DNA from: Labyrinthula sp. Ha
Taxonomy: Eukaryota; Sar; Bigyra; Labyrinthulida; Labyrinthulaceae
Assembly (NCBI GenBank): GCA_015227615.1
Contig: JAALGZ010000022.1
Coordinates: forward strand, 496,001 to 560,000
Length of the DNA: 64,000 bases
Direction: 5' to 3'
A model generated the notes under the pieces. It ran no database searches. It saw nothing but the letters and a program-made list of their open reading frames with translations, and had not been told where the DNA came from. Below, piece by piece: positions 11,401-20,729 of the stretch (the stretch's first letter is position 1; each line of letters starts with the position of its first letter). The translations under genes and the position numbers were made by a program.

Positions 11401-12929
11401 TGCATTAGATTTGGATCAGAGGTTTGTAAGACTGATTTCCCTAGTGGAATGATTTCAATGAAGCTTTTCTTTCCAAGTAAAATTATTTTTAATTTGTTTC
11501 CTGTTTCTAGTTGTACATTTCTAGAGCGATGGTTGACTTTAACATTCTGTTGCTCTAGAACGTAGGTACACAAAATGTTGAAATTTGCACTTGGCATGTA
11601 AATTGCCTGTACTGTAAAAAACTTAGAAGGAAATTCTTTGAATGCAAATCTGGCTGTTCCAGTGCTTTTGTAGCTACCAGAATTTTCTGTAAGGGTAAGT
11701 TTACCAGGCTTCTGATCCATGTGTGTAAAAAAATCAGCGCTTCTGAAAACAAAAACATCGCTGCATGAATCCAGCCCAGCTAAAGAGTTTGAACCTGTGG
11801 TACAAAGAGAAGTAGCGAAACTGAAAGGATTAAAATTTTCTTTTGTAGATGTTACTGCTACTGTTTTCTTTGTTGGCTTTTTCTTCATCTTAGGAAGTTG
11901 TAATGTACGTTCTGGGTTGGTTGAACACACCTTTGCAAAATGATTAGGTTTACCACAGTAAGAACAGGTAGCACCTTTAGCAGCACATTGTTTCCCTTTG
12001 TGTGGAAAATCTTCACCACAATTGAAGCACAAGGTAACTTTTGAATTAGAAGAAACAATTTTCTTTGTAAATGCGACAACTGAGGTACTTGGAGCATCAA
12101 AAGGGATCAAACCTGAATTGTCATGCTGAAGTACGGCTTGTGTCACTTCACTCATGTAATCCTTTAATGGTAGATCTTTTGAATCCAAATTGTTGACAAC
12201 TGTAAAAATTTTCTGATTGTTGTTTCTTCTGAAGAGAATCTTAGTTTGAAAAAGTGTAAGTAAATCAGAGTCATTTTGCATCATCTTGATCTGATTAGCC
12301 TGTTGTACCAAAGAATCAAAGCGTTTAACGAAGTCTGTAATGGGTTCTGATTCCTCCCAACAGCTGTAAATCAAGTTTCCAAAGTTAATTCTTTTTCTGG
12401 TTTGTGTAGGTAAGAATGTAACAGCCCCGATGCGTCGCAGGATTTTGCAAAAGCGATGTGGGGTTCTGATTGTTCGTAAGAAAACAACGTCTTTTTTCCA
12501 AAGAGAAATGATGTCATCTGAAAGTTCATCGTCAATTTCTTCCTCTAGAATGTAGTTAGATTTTTGAGTAAGCGGATTGTAAGATTCTAACAGCTCATCA
12601 ATGATGCTGCGATCATGAGATTTAAAGAATTTGCGTAGAGATGTTCCATTAATTTGTAATTTTAAGGCAAGCAGGTACATCTCAACACCTTGTTTCAGAA
12701 GTTCGAATTGATTTTGATCAGTTCTTGATCGTAAAAGGTTTTCCAATCTTTTTCGTCCTTTTTTGTAGAATTCTTCGTTAATTGCTTCATTTGTAATTTC
12801 TAGCTTTGTAAGTGTTCTAGTTGAAGCAGGAAAGTTTTGTAAATGAGTTTCCCCTTGGGTCAAGTTGAAGTTTTCACTCCTTGCTGTTCGTTCTTCCACG
12901 GGATCACTCTGATTTTCGTTTACTTCCAT
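8487..12929 (-). CDS. Copia gag-pol polyprotein
   Basis: This is one frame of 1,480 residues from the ATG at 12929. Recognisable parts in order are: a gag region; two zinc knuckles near residues 300-335 (the second is CSYCGKPNHFAKVC); an aspartic protease with LAGLDSCSD near 388; an integrase with its HHCC zinc domain near 510-545 and a catalytic core ending in NGVAERTIG near 670; a reverse transcriptase with YVDDVLML near 1153; and an RNase H domain with DAEWASN. The order integrase before reverse transcriptase is diagnostic of Ty1/copia. Gag and pol share one frame, as in Drosophila copia. The start ATG lies inside the predicted primer-binding site, 8 bp from the LTR, so the leader is extremely short. 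Confidence 0.95.
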   Translation of the reverse strand: MEVNENQSDPVEERTARSENFNLTQGETHLQNFPASTRTLTKLEITNEAINEEFYKKGRKRLENLLRSRTDQNQFELLKQGVEMYLLALKLQINGTSLRKFFKSHDRSIIDELLESYNPLTQKSNYILEEEIDDELSDDIISLWKKDVVFLRTIRTPHRFCKILRRIGAVTFLPTQTRKRINFGNLIYSCWEESEPITDFVKRFDSLVQQANQIKMMQNDSDLLTLFQTKILFRRNNNQKIFTVVNNLDSKDLPLKDYMSEVTQAVLQHDNSGLIPFDAPSTSVVAFTKKIVSSNSKVTLCFNCGEDFPHKGKQCAAKGATCSYCGKPNHFAKVCSTNPERTLQLPKMKKKPTKKTVAVTSTKENFNPFSFATSLCTTGSNSLAGLDSCSDVFVFRSADFFTHMDQKPGKLTLTENSGSYKSTGTARFAFKEFPSKFFTVQAIYMPSANFNILCTYVLEQQNVKVNHRSRNVQLETGNKLKIILLGKKSFIEIIPLGKSVLQTSDPNLMHRRLMHLSEDKLKHAGFIKGSQKLNSCQVCLQTKAKHNPVKNLIHKMKLSPDSKGQAFSMDLLIPPKHSMKPVNGVVAALILVDLKTKLIRVAPLRTLQSKDLLAALYYLLSTLKTLPKTIVTDRQSGFTAEHFVNSISAKGIHLRFVPRDRHDTFNGVAERTIGILKVMASAALLQSKLDDSFWIYAVKFASYIKNRVHHKTLGESPYKLETGQEPNLSSLRTFGCCCFTLKSSGTKTNKFQERTDTGLFLGLQEHSSFNTAIIYKLSTGKIIYPQLTDVWFQESRTHDQIDQNPPTFSFGDIKIVDKTENDPISEDDFESDDDDDFSPDFGIHYVRYGQKANQQEKHDFEHDDNFDENPPSADVQLDHDQDANDPTPSAEVTIPETPQTSENNNARLPVTTRSRRNATKFDLNRMSAFTLNTTEETTHIIKPKTKGQKEKLRKKIIQSRIDQKPSIYRDTRGHPDEASYKKAVEKELKALEERKVLKVINRSELPENAYVGKCTMLVKQKRNGSFKARCVYNGRSQKFKITPYRSSPTLDYNSLAVALAVAARRQFHFNTLDVSTAFLYADLPAGTTLYCEIPDGHELKHDKTKVMKIEKALYGLKESPKLWFDNVSATIQKLGLKQAIFDECVFYKKDLITLLYVDDVLMLGTKQEITNFSKQFGKTYKITLGSLDQKTDFKGVNIERKPNGEYQIDQTKHIEKILEKFKDFKTKDKFTPLPSTFAEAVKNNSNAKSIKFPYRELLGSLIYLRLTRFDLLYALHALSQLSEHVTSFAVKSILNTLGYISRTKHQKRIFYSDQSNGEITLLAFCDAEWASNSLNRKSVSGNFIYFGQSLITGRSSRQRTVATSAAGAELIEIYKTAKHLQGIYGLCMDLDCKVKLPSVIFTDSLSSTKTLEKTVSLEQKHMSVAIHFLKGLIRSGKLKVIFIKREFYIADLQTKQNPRAEFEKLWNMTHSRMKWQHLKI

Positions 12930-12937
12930 CGCAACCA

Positions 12938-13237
12938 AGTTAGACAAGTAAATGTCCGTATCGTCTATATATGTATGAGGATACGTATATTAAGTTAAAT
13001 AAACTGAAAGAGCTTGAAAAGAGCTTTAAAATGATATAAGTAACGTTTTCTAACTCCCAGTAGTTGTTGAGATATTAAGGTTTTACGATTTGTTGTTTCC
13101 GGTGCTTATGTATTAGTAAAAATGTATTATGTAAAGTTGCACCAATTGTGCAGTAATGTAATATTGTATTATAACTATGTAAAGTGTAAACAGTCAGTAT
13201 GGAGAGAGTCGTACACTCGACTGCTTAGTGTCTGACT
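12938..13237 (-). repeat. 5' LTR of the copia element
   Basis: This 300-bp LTR would carry the element's promoter. Its outer edge adjoins the target duplication CTGGC at 13238-13242. The inner edge is followed in element orientation by TGGTTGCGATGG, a plausible primer-binding site for a tRNA ending in CCA. Confidence 0.95.
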
Positions 13238-13242
13238 CTGGC

Positions 13243-14492
13243 TATGTTAAGAAACTTTAGCGTCAGCAGCATTTTTTTCACAAACTTAAATATATGAATT
13301 GGTAAAATTTGATTAAATTGTATATCTAATCATCATTTTAAAGAAATCAAATTAATTTTTAAAAGTAGTTTTATTGGAAATAAATATCTTGAGCCTATTC
13401 CTCAAAATTTTGCTAATTATGAAAAAAATTAAATGACAGTAAAGCAACAACGCTTAAAACTGATAAGTTCATTGAAGATTCTGCCTCTATGGAGAATATC
13501 TGTTATAATTAGTTTTAAAAAAAGTTAAAGCACCTTCGTTGATCCCGGTTATCGTTTAGGTTATTGTCTACTAAGAATGCATAATGATGATAGAAGTAAA
13601 ACTCATGCTATATCAATTCCAGTAACAATTGCATCTGTCAAGAGAAAATATTAGTTTAAAAAAAATAGTATTACCAAGAAACGATGTAGATAATATACTT
13701 AAAACTATAAAAAAGCTTGAATTCTTAAGTAAAACTTTTCTCATTTTGTTGTACAGGATATGAAGGAGTCCAACCACAAGATGATAGTGTGCAAATTGAA
13801 CATTGATGTTCGTCCAAAAATTGATAGGGGTTTTGAAGAAAATTATGATATATTTTTAGAATTAAATATTAGCAGATAAATTCAAGTTTGTAGAGAAGGG
13901 AATGAATTTATATTGAATGTGTAAGAAAGAAACTAGATCTCATATACTTCAACATTATCGATCAGAGTATCAAATATAAACTCACGTTTTGCACAGCAAA
14001 ATATTATGCAAGATAAATTATTAAAAATTGACCATAAAGTTCCTTATAGCGTATGGTTAAGAGTAAAAGAAACACGATCACTTCTTCGAAAACTTGATTA
14101 CTTAAATATGGCGCGGAACCATAAACACCTCATGAAAAAAAATGTACATATCGCAAGTATAGTGTATGAAATCAACTGTTATTTTATCATATATCCATTT
14201 ATGTTATCAAAAAATTTTAACACTAAACTTTTTTAAAATTCGTGATAGCATTCAAGCGAAGTAGGAACATTTCTTAATTAATTATGTTTCTTTATTTAGA
14301 ATCTTTTTTCTGTGGAATCACAGGGAAGAAGTACCTCTTTTCTAATGATTAGTACCAACTTTATTTTTAATTTGTTTCTATTCTACATAAGTATCAATCA
14401 TTTATGTATTTCCTTTAATTATCTTTTATATTCTATTTTTTCCCTTTTGTAAAGAATCCATTTCTTTCAATCTAAGTTTTGTCAATTACACG
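13243..14492. other. Intergenic region with scattered protein-like fragments
   Basis: No intact gene is recognised. Short plus-strand stretches look protein-like, for example about 13530-13652, about 13760-13880, and an ATG frame of 76 codons at 14006-14236. They lie in different frames, carry no family motif and could not be joined by 30-nt introns. They may be remnants of a decayed gene or chance frames in AT-rich DNA. Confidence 0.35.
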
Positions 14493-16631
14493 ATGCCACG
14501 TCATCACAAAAATAAACAAATGGCAAAGAAGAAAAAATCCGTGGCGATAGAAGAACCTGAAGAAGCTATTGAGAATAATGACATTGAAACAACTACAGAT
14601 CAAATAAACACACTCGATATCTCTGAACCAACAGATACAAAACCAAAGAAGAAGAAAAAGTTGAGTAACAAAGAACGCAGGAAACTAAAAGCTCAGCAAG
14701 AAGCAGCAGAACGTGAAATCGCCTACAAAAACTCCGCTTTAAAAGAAACAAAATTTGCAGTCAGCAGCACATCCAACAAAACATCAAAAGATCAATTTGA
14801 AAATTCTATTGATATTGATATCCCTGAATTCACAATATCAGCCTATGGAAAAACTTTATTCCAAGATGCACAACTTAAGATTGTAAATGGTCGAAAATAT
14901 GGTCTAGTGGGTGCTAACGGAAGGGGAAAATCGACGCTTTTGAGACATATTGCAAGTGGTGATTTAAAGATTCCACCTAAAATAGATTGTTTATATGTTG
15001 AACAAGAAGTAAAAGCAGATGAAACAACAGCGCTTGAAATGGTATTGAAAGCAGATAAGAAGAGAGAAAAGTTATTAAAAAAGGAAGAAAAAATATTGAA
15101 GGAGATAGATTATTTAGCAGAGCATCCTGATGATTTTGATTCTGTGAGGATGGATGAGTTGCAGGAGGAGTTGAATGACGTTACGGCTGAGTTAAAGCTT
15201 GCTGGAAATGACACGGCAGAAGCAAGAGCTTTGAGTATTCTATACGGTCTTGGATTTGACTCCAAAATGCAAGTTTCACCTACGAAGAATTTCTCAGGTG
15301 GATGGAGTATGTTCTTTTTGTGCTTTTACGGTTTAGGAATGAGAGTGAGTCTTGCAAGAGCGCTTTTTGTAGCTCCTTCTTTATTGCTTTTAGATGAGCC
15401 TACAAATCATTTGGATTTGAATGCTGTACTTTGGTTGGATGATTATATTCAGAATCAATTTAAGAGTACTTTATTGGTTGTTTCCCATGATCAAGACTTC
15501 TTGGACTCCGTATGTACAGATATTATTCATTTGGATCAACAGCAGTTATTTTACTATAGAGGAAACTATTCAGTCTTCAAGAGTCAGTTAGATGTTCATT
15601 TGGAGAAAATGAAGAAATTATACAATAAGCAAGAAAAAGAATTACGAGCCCTTAAGAAATCTGGAAAATCAAATAAGAAAGCGATGGAAGCTCAAGTAAA
15701 GAAGAAACAAAGAGAAGGTGGAGGAGCTAAAAAAAACAAGGGGAAGAATGCGCAGCAAGCTTCAAGCAGTTCGGGATTAAGTGAGCGCAGATTACTAACT
15801 CGACCGAAAGAATACGTGGTTAAATTTACCTTTCCGACTCCATCGGAACTTTCGCCACCTTTAATTTCGGTTGATGAAGTTGTCTTTAAATATCCAAAGC
15901 GATCCGACCAAAAAGAGGAAAATGAGACCCTTTTTACAGACTTGACATTTGGTTTAGATATGGATTCAAGGATCACAATTGTGGGGAAAAACGGTGTAGG
16001 AAAAAGTACTTTGCTAAAGCTAGTGACCGGAGAACTAAACCCTGTTGAAGGAGATGTACGAAGAAACCGACATCTGCGGATTGGAAAGTATCATCAACAT
16101 TTTGTAGACGTATTGCCTATGGATTTGTCTCCCGTTGAGTACTTGAGAAAGGAGTATGATGCAACTTACCAGGAATGTAGAAATAGGTTGGGTAAATTTG
16201 GTCTTGAAGGAACAGCTCATGAGCTCAAGATGGTTAATCTCTCTGGAGGACAAAAGAGTCGTGTTGTGTTTACTGGTTTGTCATTTTACGAACCTCATAT
16301 AATGTTTTTGGATGAACCTACAAATAATTTAGATTTAGAGAGTATTAATGCTTTGATTGATGCGATTAATGAGTTTGAAGGTGGAGTTGTTCTTGTAAGT
16401 CACGATGCGAGGTTGATTCAGGAGTGTGAGATGACGCTTTGGGTTTGTCAAAAGAAGGATGTCTATGAAGTCGAAGGAGGTTTCGAAGAGTATAAAGAAG
16501 ATATTTTGAAAGATATAAGAAGGGAAAATGAAAGGCAAGAGGCCAAAATGAAAGCAAGATTAGAAGAAAGAGCCCTACAAAGAAAGAAAAAACTAGAAAG
16601 ATTAGAACGAATCAAGGCTGCTAAGAAATAA
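14493..16631 (+). CDS. ABC-F ATPase, ABCF1 (ABC50)/plant ABCF4 type
   Basis: Coding exons are 14493-15306 and 15337-16631, giving 702 residues after removal of a 30-nt intron (15307-15336, GTATGT..TTTAG). The intron is a multiple of three without a stop, so unspliced RNA stays open; the splice is inferred because it restores the ABC signature SGGWRMRVSLARAL. The protein has a lysine-rich, low-complexity N-terminus (1-110), a first ATPase domain (Walker A GANGRGKST near 140, Walker B LLLLDEPTNHLDL), a charged linker, and a second domain (GKNGVGKST, LSGGQKSRV, IMFLDEPTNNLDL). There are no membrane segments, as expected for soluble ABC-F proteins acting on ribosomes. The tail (SHDARLIQECEMTLWV) resembles ABCF1, which works with eIF2 in initiation; that role is inferred by homology. 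The next gene starts 36 bp downstream on the same strand. Confidence 0.93.
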   Translation: MPRHHKNKQMAKKKKSVAIEEPEEAIENNDIETTTDQINTLDISEPTDTKPKKKKKLSNKERRKLKAQQEAAEREIAYKNSALKETKFAVSSTSNKTSKDQFENSIDIDIPEFTISAYGKTLFQDAQLKIVNGRKYGLVGANGRGKSTLLRHIASGDLKIPPKIDCLYVEQEVKADETTALEMVLKADKKREKLLKKEEKILKEIDYLAEHPDDFDSVRMDELQEELNDVTAELKLAGNDTAEARALSILYGLGFDSKMQVSPTKNFSGGWSMFFLCFYGLGMRVSLARALFVAPSLLLLDEPTNHLDLNAVLWLDDYIQNQFKSTLLVVSHDQDFLDSVCTDIIHLDQQQLFYYRGNYSVFKSQLDVHLEKMKKLYNKQEKELRALKKSGKSNKKAMEAQVKKKQREGGGAKKNKGKNAQQASSSSGLSERRLLTRPKEYVVKFTFPTPSELSPPLISVDEVVFKYPKRSDQKEENETLFTDLTFGLDMDSRITIVGKNGVGKSTLLKLVTGELNPVEGDVRRNRHLRIGKYHQHFVDVLPMDLSPVEYLRKEYDATYQECRNRLGKFGLEGTAHELKMVNLSGGQKSRVVFTGLSFYEPHIMFLDEPTNNLDLESINALIDAINEFEGGVVLVSHDARLIQECEMTLWVCQKKDVYEVEGGFEEYKEDILKDIRRENERQEAKMKARLEERALQRKKKLERLERIKAAKK

Positions 16632-16667
16632 CTTCTTTTGTTCGTTTAAGAATGTACAAGTTTGATT

Positions 16668-17804
16668 ATGAATCGAGTTTTGAGTGAGCTTAAGGAAAGG
16701 AGAAAAGAAATCTCGAAAGATAAAGCAAGAATTTATGAAGAGAAGCACGGAGTTATTCTGAAAATTCTGTTCTGGAGAAGGAAAGAGTTGCTCGCTAATG
16801 GATTCAACCTACTGAAAGAAAGCACAAAACAACTGATACTTTCTACTTCACACCTTAATTATTTACATACCCATCGCATTGCCAATTACATACCAAGTGA
16901 TAATTGCTTGAAATCTTTAGGTGCTCGATTTGAATGCCATCGATTAAAAGTTACCAGCATGAGAGAGTACACACAATTTAGAGATAAATTCTGCCCAGGA
17001 CCAACTGATAATTCCGCATGGTTAGTAAATAATAGAGAGATGAAGGTTCTTGTAGGAACACTGCCATTGGGAGAAGCGTGCTCAAAGAGAAAAAAAAGAA
17101 GTTTAACATCATCAGCAGTAGCCCAAATATTACTACATGGGATCTCAAATTTTATGATCCTTATTTCTGAAGCAGGTAGTCAAGCAGACACAGATCTTAG
17201 TAAGAAACTGGTTGAAATGAAGAAAAAAGTATTAAGTACATTCGATGAGCTCCATTCAGAATTTTCCAAGAGATTCAAGGATGCTGAAAGTAAATTTACA
17301 GAGGCAAAAAGAATGTACGATAGATCTGTGGAAGTGAATTACGCTAAGGAATTTCAAGACAAATACAAGCTTGCTTTGCGAAAGCGAACTGTCATATACG
17401 AAGAGTCATTGAAAAAACTAAGAAGCATCGCAACAAGAGAGTGCTTAAAGTTTCAGGTTGTAGAGCTAGCACTCGAGAGAAATATTAATGATGAATCATT
17501 GCTCAGCATATGTGTACAATTGGAAACAGATATCTTAAGAAACCTAAAGAATCAAAATTTTGGAGTATATATTTGCGGTGTTGAGTTTATAGATCTAGTT
17601 CCACTAGTAAGTGGGTTACTTTTAGGGAGAATCCTTCGCCAAAACATTTCTGATGTTTATAATAGGCTACAACTAACGAAGCAACTGTGTTTCCCTGATG
17701 CTCGAAAAAAGGGGTGTTTTTCTAATGCTAAGATTGAAAATCAGCTGTTCAGAATAGTTTCTACAAGTTGTAACTCGAGAAAGAAGCGGGTCGTGTCGAT
17801 ATGA
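16668..17804 (+). CDS. Hypothetical coiled-coil protein
   Basis: This 378-residue frame starts at the ATG at 16668, only 36 bp after the ABCF stop. I do not recognise a family. The protein is highly charged, with long Lys/Glu-rich helical stretches (residues about 1-40 and 180-260) that suggest coiled coil. A hydrophobic patch near 150-165 is too short and mixed to be a confident membrane segment. There is no signal peptide. A short basic cluster, SKRKKRSL, near 140 could be a nuclear signal. The small gap to ABCF reflects compact packing and does not prove a functional link. Confidence 0.7.
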   Translation: MNRVLSELKERRKEISKDKARIYEEKHGVILKILFWRRKELLANGFNLLKESTKQLILSTSHLNYLHTHRIANYIPSDNCLKSLGARFECHRLKVTSMREYTQFRDKFCPGPTDNSAWLVNNREMKVLVGTLPLGEACSKRKKRSLTSSAVAQILLHGISNFMILISEAGSQADTDLSKKLVEMKKKVLSTFDELHSEFSKRFKDAESKFTEAKRMYDRSVEVNYAKEFQDKYKLALRKRTVIYEESLKKLRSIATRECLKFQVVELALERNINDESLLSICVQLETDILRNLKNQNFGVYICGVEFIDLVPLVSGLLLGRILRQNISDVYNRLQLTKQLCFPDARKKGCFSNAKIENQLFRIVSTSCNSRKKRVVSI

Positions 17805-20113
17805 AGAAGCCTTATCCTGTGTTTAAGATAGTTATAGATAGAAGTTGGATTACAGGTTTTCAACTTTTCCTCTAAGGAACAGGAAATACATATAGTCAGT
17901 GTTCTTGATTTTATCTTATCAATGGAGACATTAACAGCTTAGAAATAATAACGAAGACTTTCAACCTTATTCTCAAGAACAAGCATAATCGAAGCAGCAT
18001 TTCGTTACACCTGAATGCAACCAATCGATAATATCAGTACCACAGAAAGGTATAGAGCCTTCATAATACTTTATTTCTAACTTGTACGAGTACTATTTAA
18101 CATTTGAGGTAGAAATTCTGTTTATACAAGGCATTGAAAATAAATAATAAGCAACTTTGGAAGTATTTCACCTGATTAGTTGTTCGACCCAATGTATATA
18201 TAGTTAGTTATTGATGATGCTTTCCTTAGCCAGGGTTATTTGTTTAGACTGTTCTTTTTTAAAAAGCCTCTCAAAAGGTATGAAATACATAAAATGAACA
18301 CATTTAAAAGAAAAATGTTATTAGTATGAAAACAAGCTAAATTATTTAAAACAAGGGAATACCCAAGCTAGAAGAGTATACTTCTTCATGAGTTTAAGCA
18401 GGTGTACGCTTCAGGCATCTCTCTCGGGAGTAAAATATTTTGTTCCTACGATTCTTCTGGGTGTCAGAGCGATTAAAAGGAAGATATTCAGAATGTGACT
18501 TAATTTCAAAATAATGATTAAACTTGTTCGAGTTCATGGATAAATTACAACATTTATTTAGTAGCAAACAAAGAACTGCTTTGTATTATCAAGAAAATAA
18601 GAAGCCTTTCCGCTTTTTTCTTTCTTCGGAACTGAAGCTAGGTCAGGAGAGCATTGTTCTTTCAAGCTAGAAAAATAACTATGGATTGTAATCACTGCTA
18701 ACTATAAAAATGTTTGGGTTAGTCATTCTTTTGGAGCTCTATGATGTTGTAAAGAGAATGCGCATAATAAGTATTGACAGTGCTAGTCTGTACGCCTGTT
18801 TCTTTCTTCCATAATAAGGTTATATTATATGCCGTTCACATGTGATCTTATAATTTGGTTATTAGATTCCTCATATATCGCCTGGGAAACCTCTGTAAGA
18901 ATATGATTATTGATGGCTTCAAAATCTCTGATTCTTTTCTCATCACTCATAATGACACATTTGTGGCATAGAATGCTTGAATATCTTGGTAGCTATTAGC
19001 TGAATTAAGTTTGAAACTTCTTTAGCCACCGATCTATTTTGCTTACTTTATGAAATTCCGGTTAATCTTGGCACATATAACAAAAAAACATAGCTTGAAA
19101 ACTGATTAACTTGTCCAAGTTCATGGAAAATCTTCAATTGAAATGTTATATGTTGACAAATAAATATATAGTATCCCCTCCTAGGCCTCAACAAAGTAAT
19201 TTTATTCATTAATTCCAATCATTATTATGAGAGGTAAAATTGCAGAGATAAATGCTTGTTAATTCGCATATGATGGAATAATTTGTTTACATATGTTCCA
19301 TGAGTTTGACTATAATTCAACTAACGAGTTGAAATTAATTAACTTGGGAAGCTCGTTTAAATGAGTATTGCTTCACACTTTGCTTTATGTAACAGCTCTT
19401 CATCTAGAAATCTTATTTAGCAGATTTTTTAATTAGACTGATGAGAGAAAATAAATCAACTACTCTACCAAGTTTTTCGTAAGACATGTCCAAGGCCGGT
19501 TTATTACAATCGTGCCCCTGACAAGAATTAGCCGCACACTGTCTATAAGATGGGTACAATCAGAATTAACTTTTATCTCTTCGGATATTTTTTCTTCTAA
19601 TAGAGACGGATGGAAGTAGAAACATCAAACTAAGCTAGCTGTAGTGTCTTCATTTCATACTAACTATCCAGTGAGCATACACATGAAAATCAAACTTGTT
19701 CTTGGATACATCTAGAACAATTCCCCATCATTTTTCTTTGTTTCAAGATAGGAATTAATCTCTCATTATGGTCATATATGTATTCTCCTACTATGCTTCT
19801 ACCATTGACAACAGGTTGCTCTAAAACTCCTGTTCATCTCTATTCACGCTACATGTCGTCAATCATAATGAGCGATTTTGTTCAATTCTAAGAATCCACC
19901 AGATTTAGCAGAATATCTCTTGTGGTAAAGAAGCATTCAAATACCAAAGATTAACACAATGTTGCCGGCTTACATATTTGACATAACTTCTCTTTTTTGC
20001 GCACCCCAAAAGCGATATTACCGATACCAATATATTATCTGATGATTCCGATAAGGTTTCGATAATTTAAACAAATATCATTATCAAGTATTCTTACAAA
20101 GACATAGAAAATA
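17805..20113. other. Intergenic region, nothing recognised
   Basis: This 2.3-kb AT-rich stretch contains no open frame above about 60 codons, no element ends and no RNA-gene motif that I can recognise. It is flanked by the coiled-coil gene and the decarboxylase gene, both on the plus strand. Confidence 0.6.
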
Positions 20114-20707
20114 ATGCCTAATATCTTATTATGTGGTACAGGTTCAGTAGCAACAGTAAAAATCCCTGAAATTGCACTTAAGCTAAGAAATACTGGGTAT
20201 AATGTTCAAATATGCTTGACAAAACCAGGGGAGCATTTTTTAGAAATCTCTTCAAAATATAACCCAGAGGTATATGAAGATTTCAAAGAGCAGAATTTTG
20301 AGATTTTCACTGATAAGGATGAATGGGAACCTTACAGTAACGTCAAAGAAGATCAAGTGCTTCACATTGAATTGAGAAAGTGGGCTGATATATTGCTTAT
20401 TTGTCCACTCTCTGCGAACACGTTGGGAAAAATTTCTTCGGGTCTTTGCGATAACTTGGTGACCTGTGTTTTTCGTGCTTGGGATTTTACTGATCCTGTA
20501 CTTCTTTGCCCAGCAATGAATACCTTCATGTATGATAACCCTTTCACAGCAAGACATTTATCTTCTGTTCAATCTTTAAGCCAGACCATACACTTCCTAG
20601 AACCAGTTTCCAAGAAATTAGCGTGCGGTGACGTTGGTAAAGGCGCTCTACCTCCTCCTGATTCTATTATACAAAAAGTCACCGAAATCTTACCACCATC
20701 TCAATAA
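20114..20707 (+). CDS. Phosphopantothenoylcysteine decarboxylase (HAL3/CoaC type)
   Basis: This 197-residue flavoprotein would decarboxylate 4'-phosphopantothenoyl-L-cysteine to 4'-phosphopantetheine in coenzyme A synthesis. It matches the plant HAL3a family across its length. The catalytic histidine lies in VLHIELRKW (His84), followed by the FMN-binding run PLSANTLGKISSGLCDNL, the substrate-binding PAMN motif (133-136) and the flap cysteine in LACGDVGKGA (Cys171). The length is typical of a single-domain enzyme, unlike the bacterial CoaBC fusion. The start is a clear ATG with no targeting sequence, so a cytosolic location is likely. No intron is needed. It is convergent with the next gene, leaving 22 bp between the two coding ends. 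Confidence 0.96.
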   Translation: MPNILLCGTGSVATVKIPEIALKLRNTGYNVQICLTKPGEHFLEISSKYNPEVYEDFKEQNFEIFTDKDEWEPYSNVKEDQVLHIELRKWADILLICPLSANTLGKISSGLCDNLVTCVFRAWDFTDPVLLCPAMNTFMYDNPFTARHLSSVQSLSQTIHFLEPVSKKLACGDVGKGALPPPDSIIQKVTEILPPSQ

Positions 20708-20729
20708 GTCGTTTAAATATTAAAATAAC

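Larger units (their letters stand above)
8169..13242 (-). mobile_element. Ty1/copia (Pseudoviridae-type) LTR retrotransposon, whole-looking
   Basis: The element runs from 8174 to 13237 (5,064 bp) and is flanked by the 5-bp target duplication CTGGC at 8169-8173 and 13238-13242. Its LTRs (8174-8473 and 12938-13237) are 300 bp each and differ at roughly 5% of positions by eye, so the insertion is not brand new. In element orientation the LTRs start AGTCAGACA and end TGTCTAACT, an inverted repeat that does not use the usual TG..CA ends. One gag-pol frame fills nearly the whole interior. A likely primer-binding site, TGGTTGCGATGG, abuts the 5' LTR, and a purine-rich stretch precedes the 3' LTR. 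Two solo LTRs of the same family lie at 39474 and 55735. It looks whole; whether it is active cannot be told from sequence. Confidence 0.95.
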
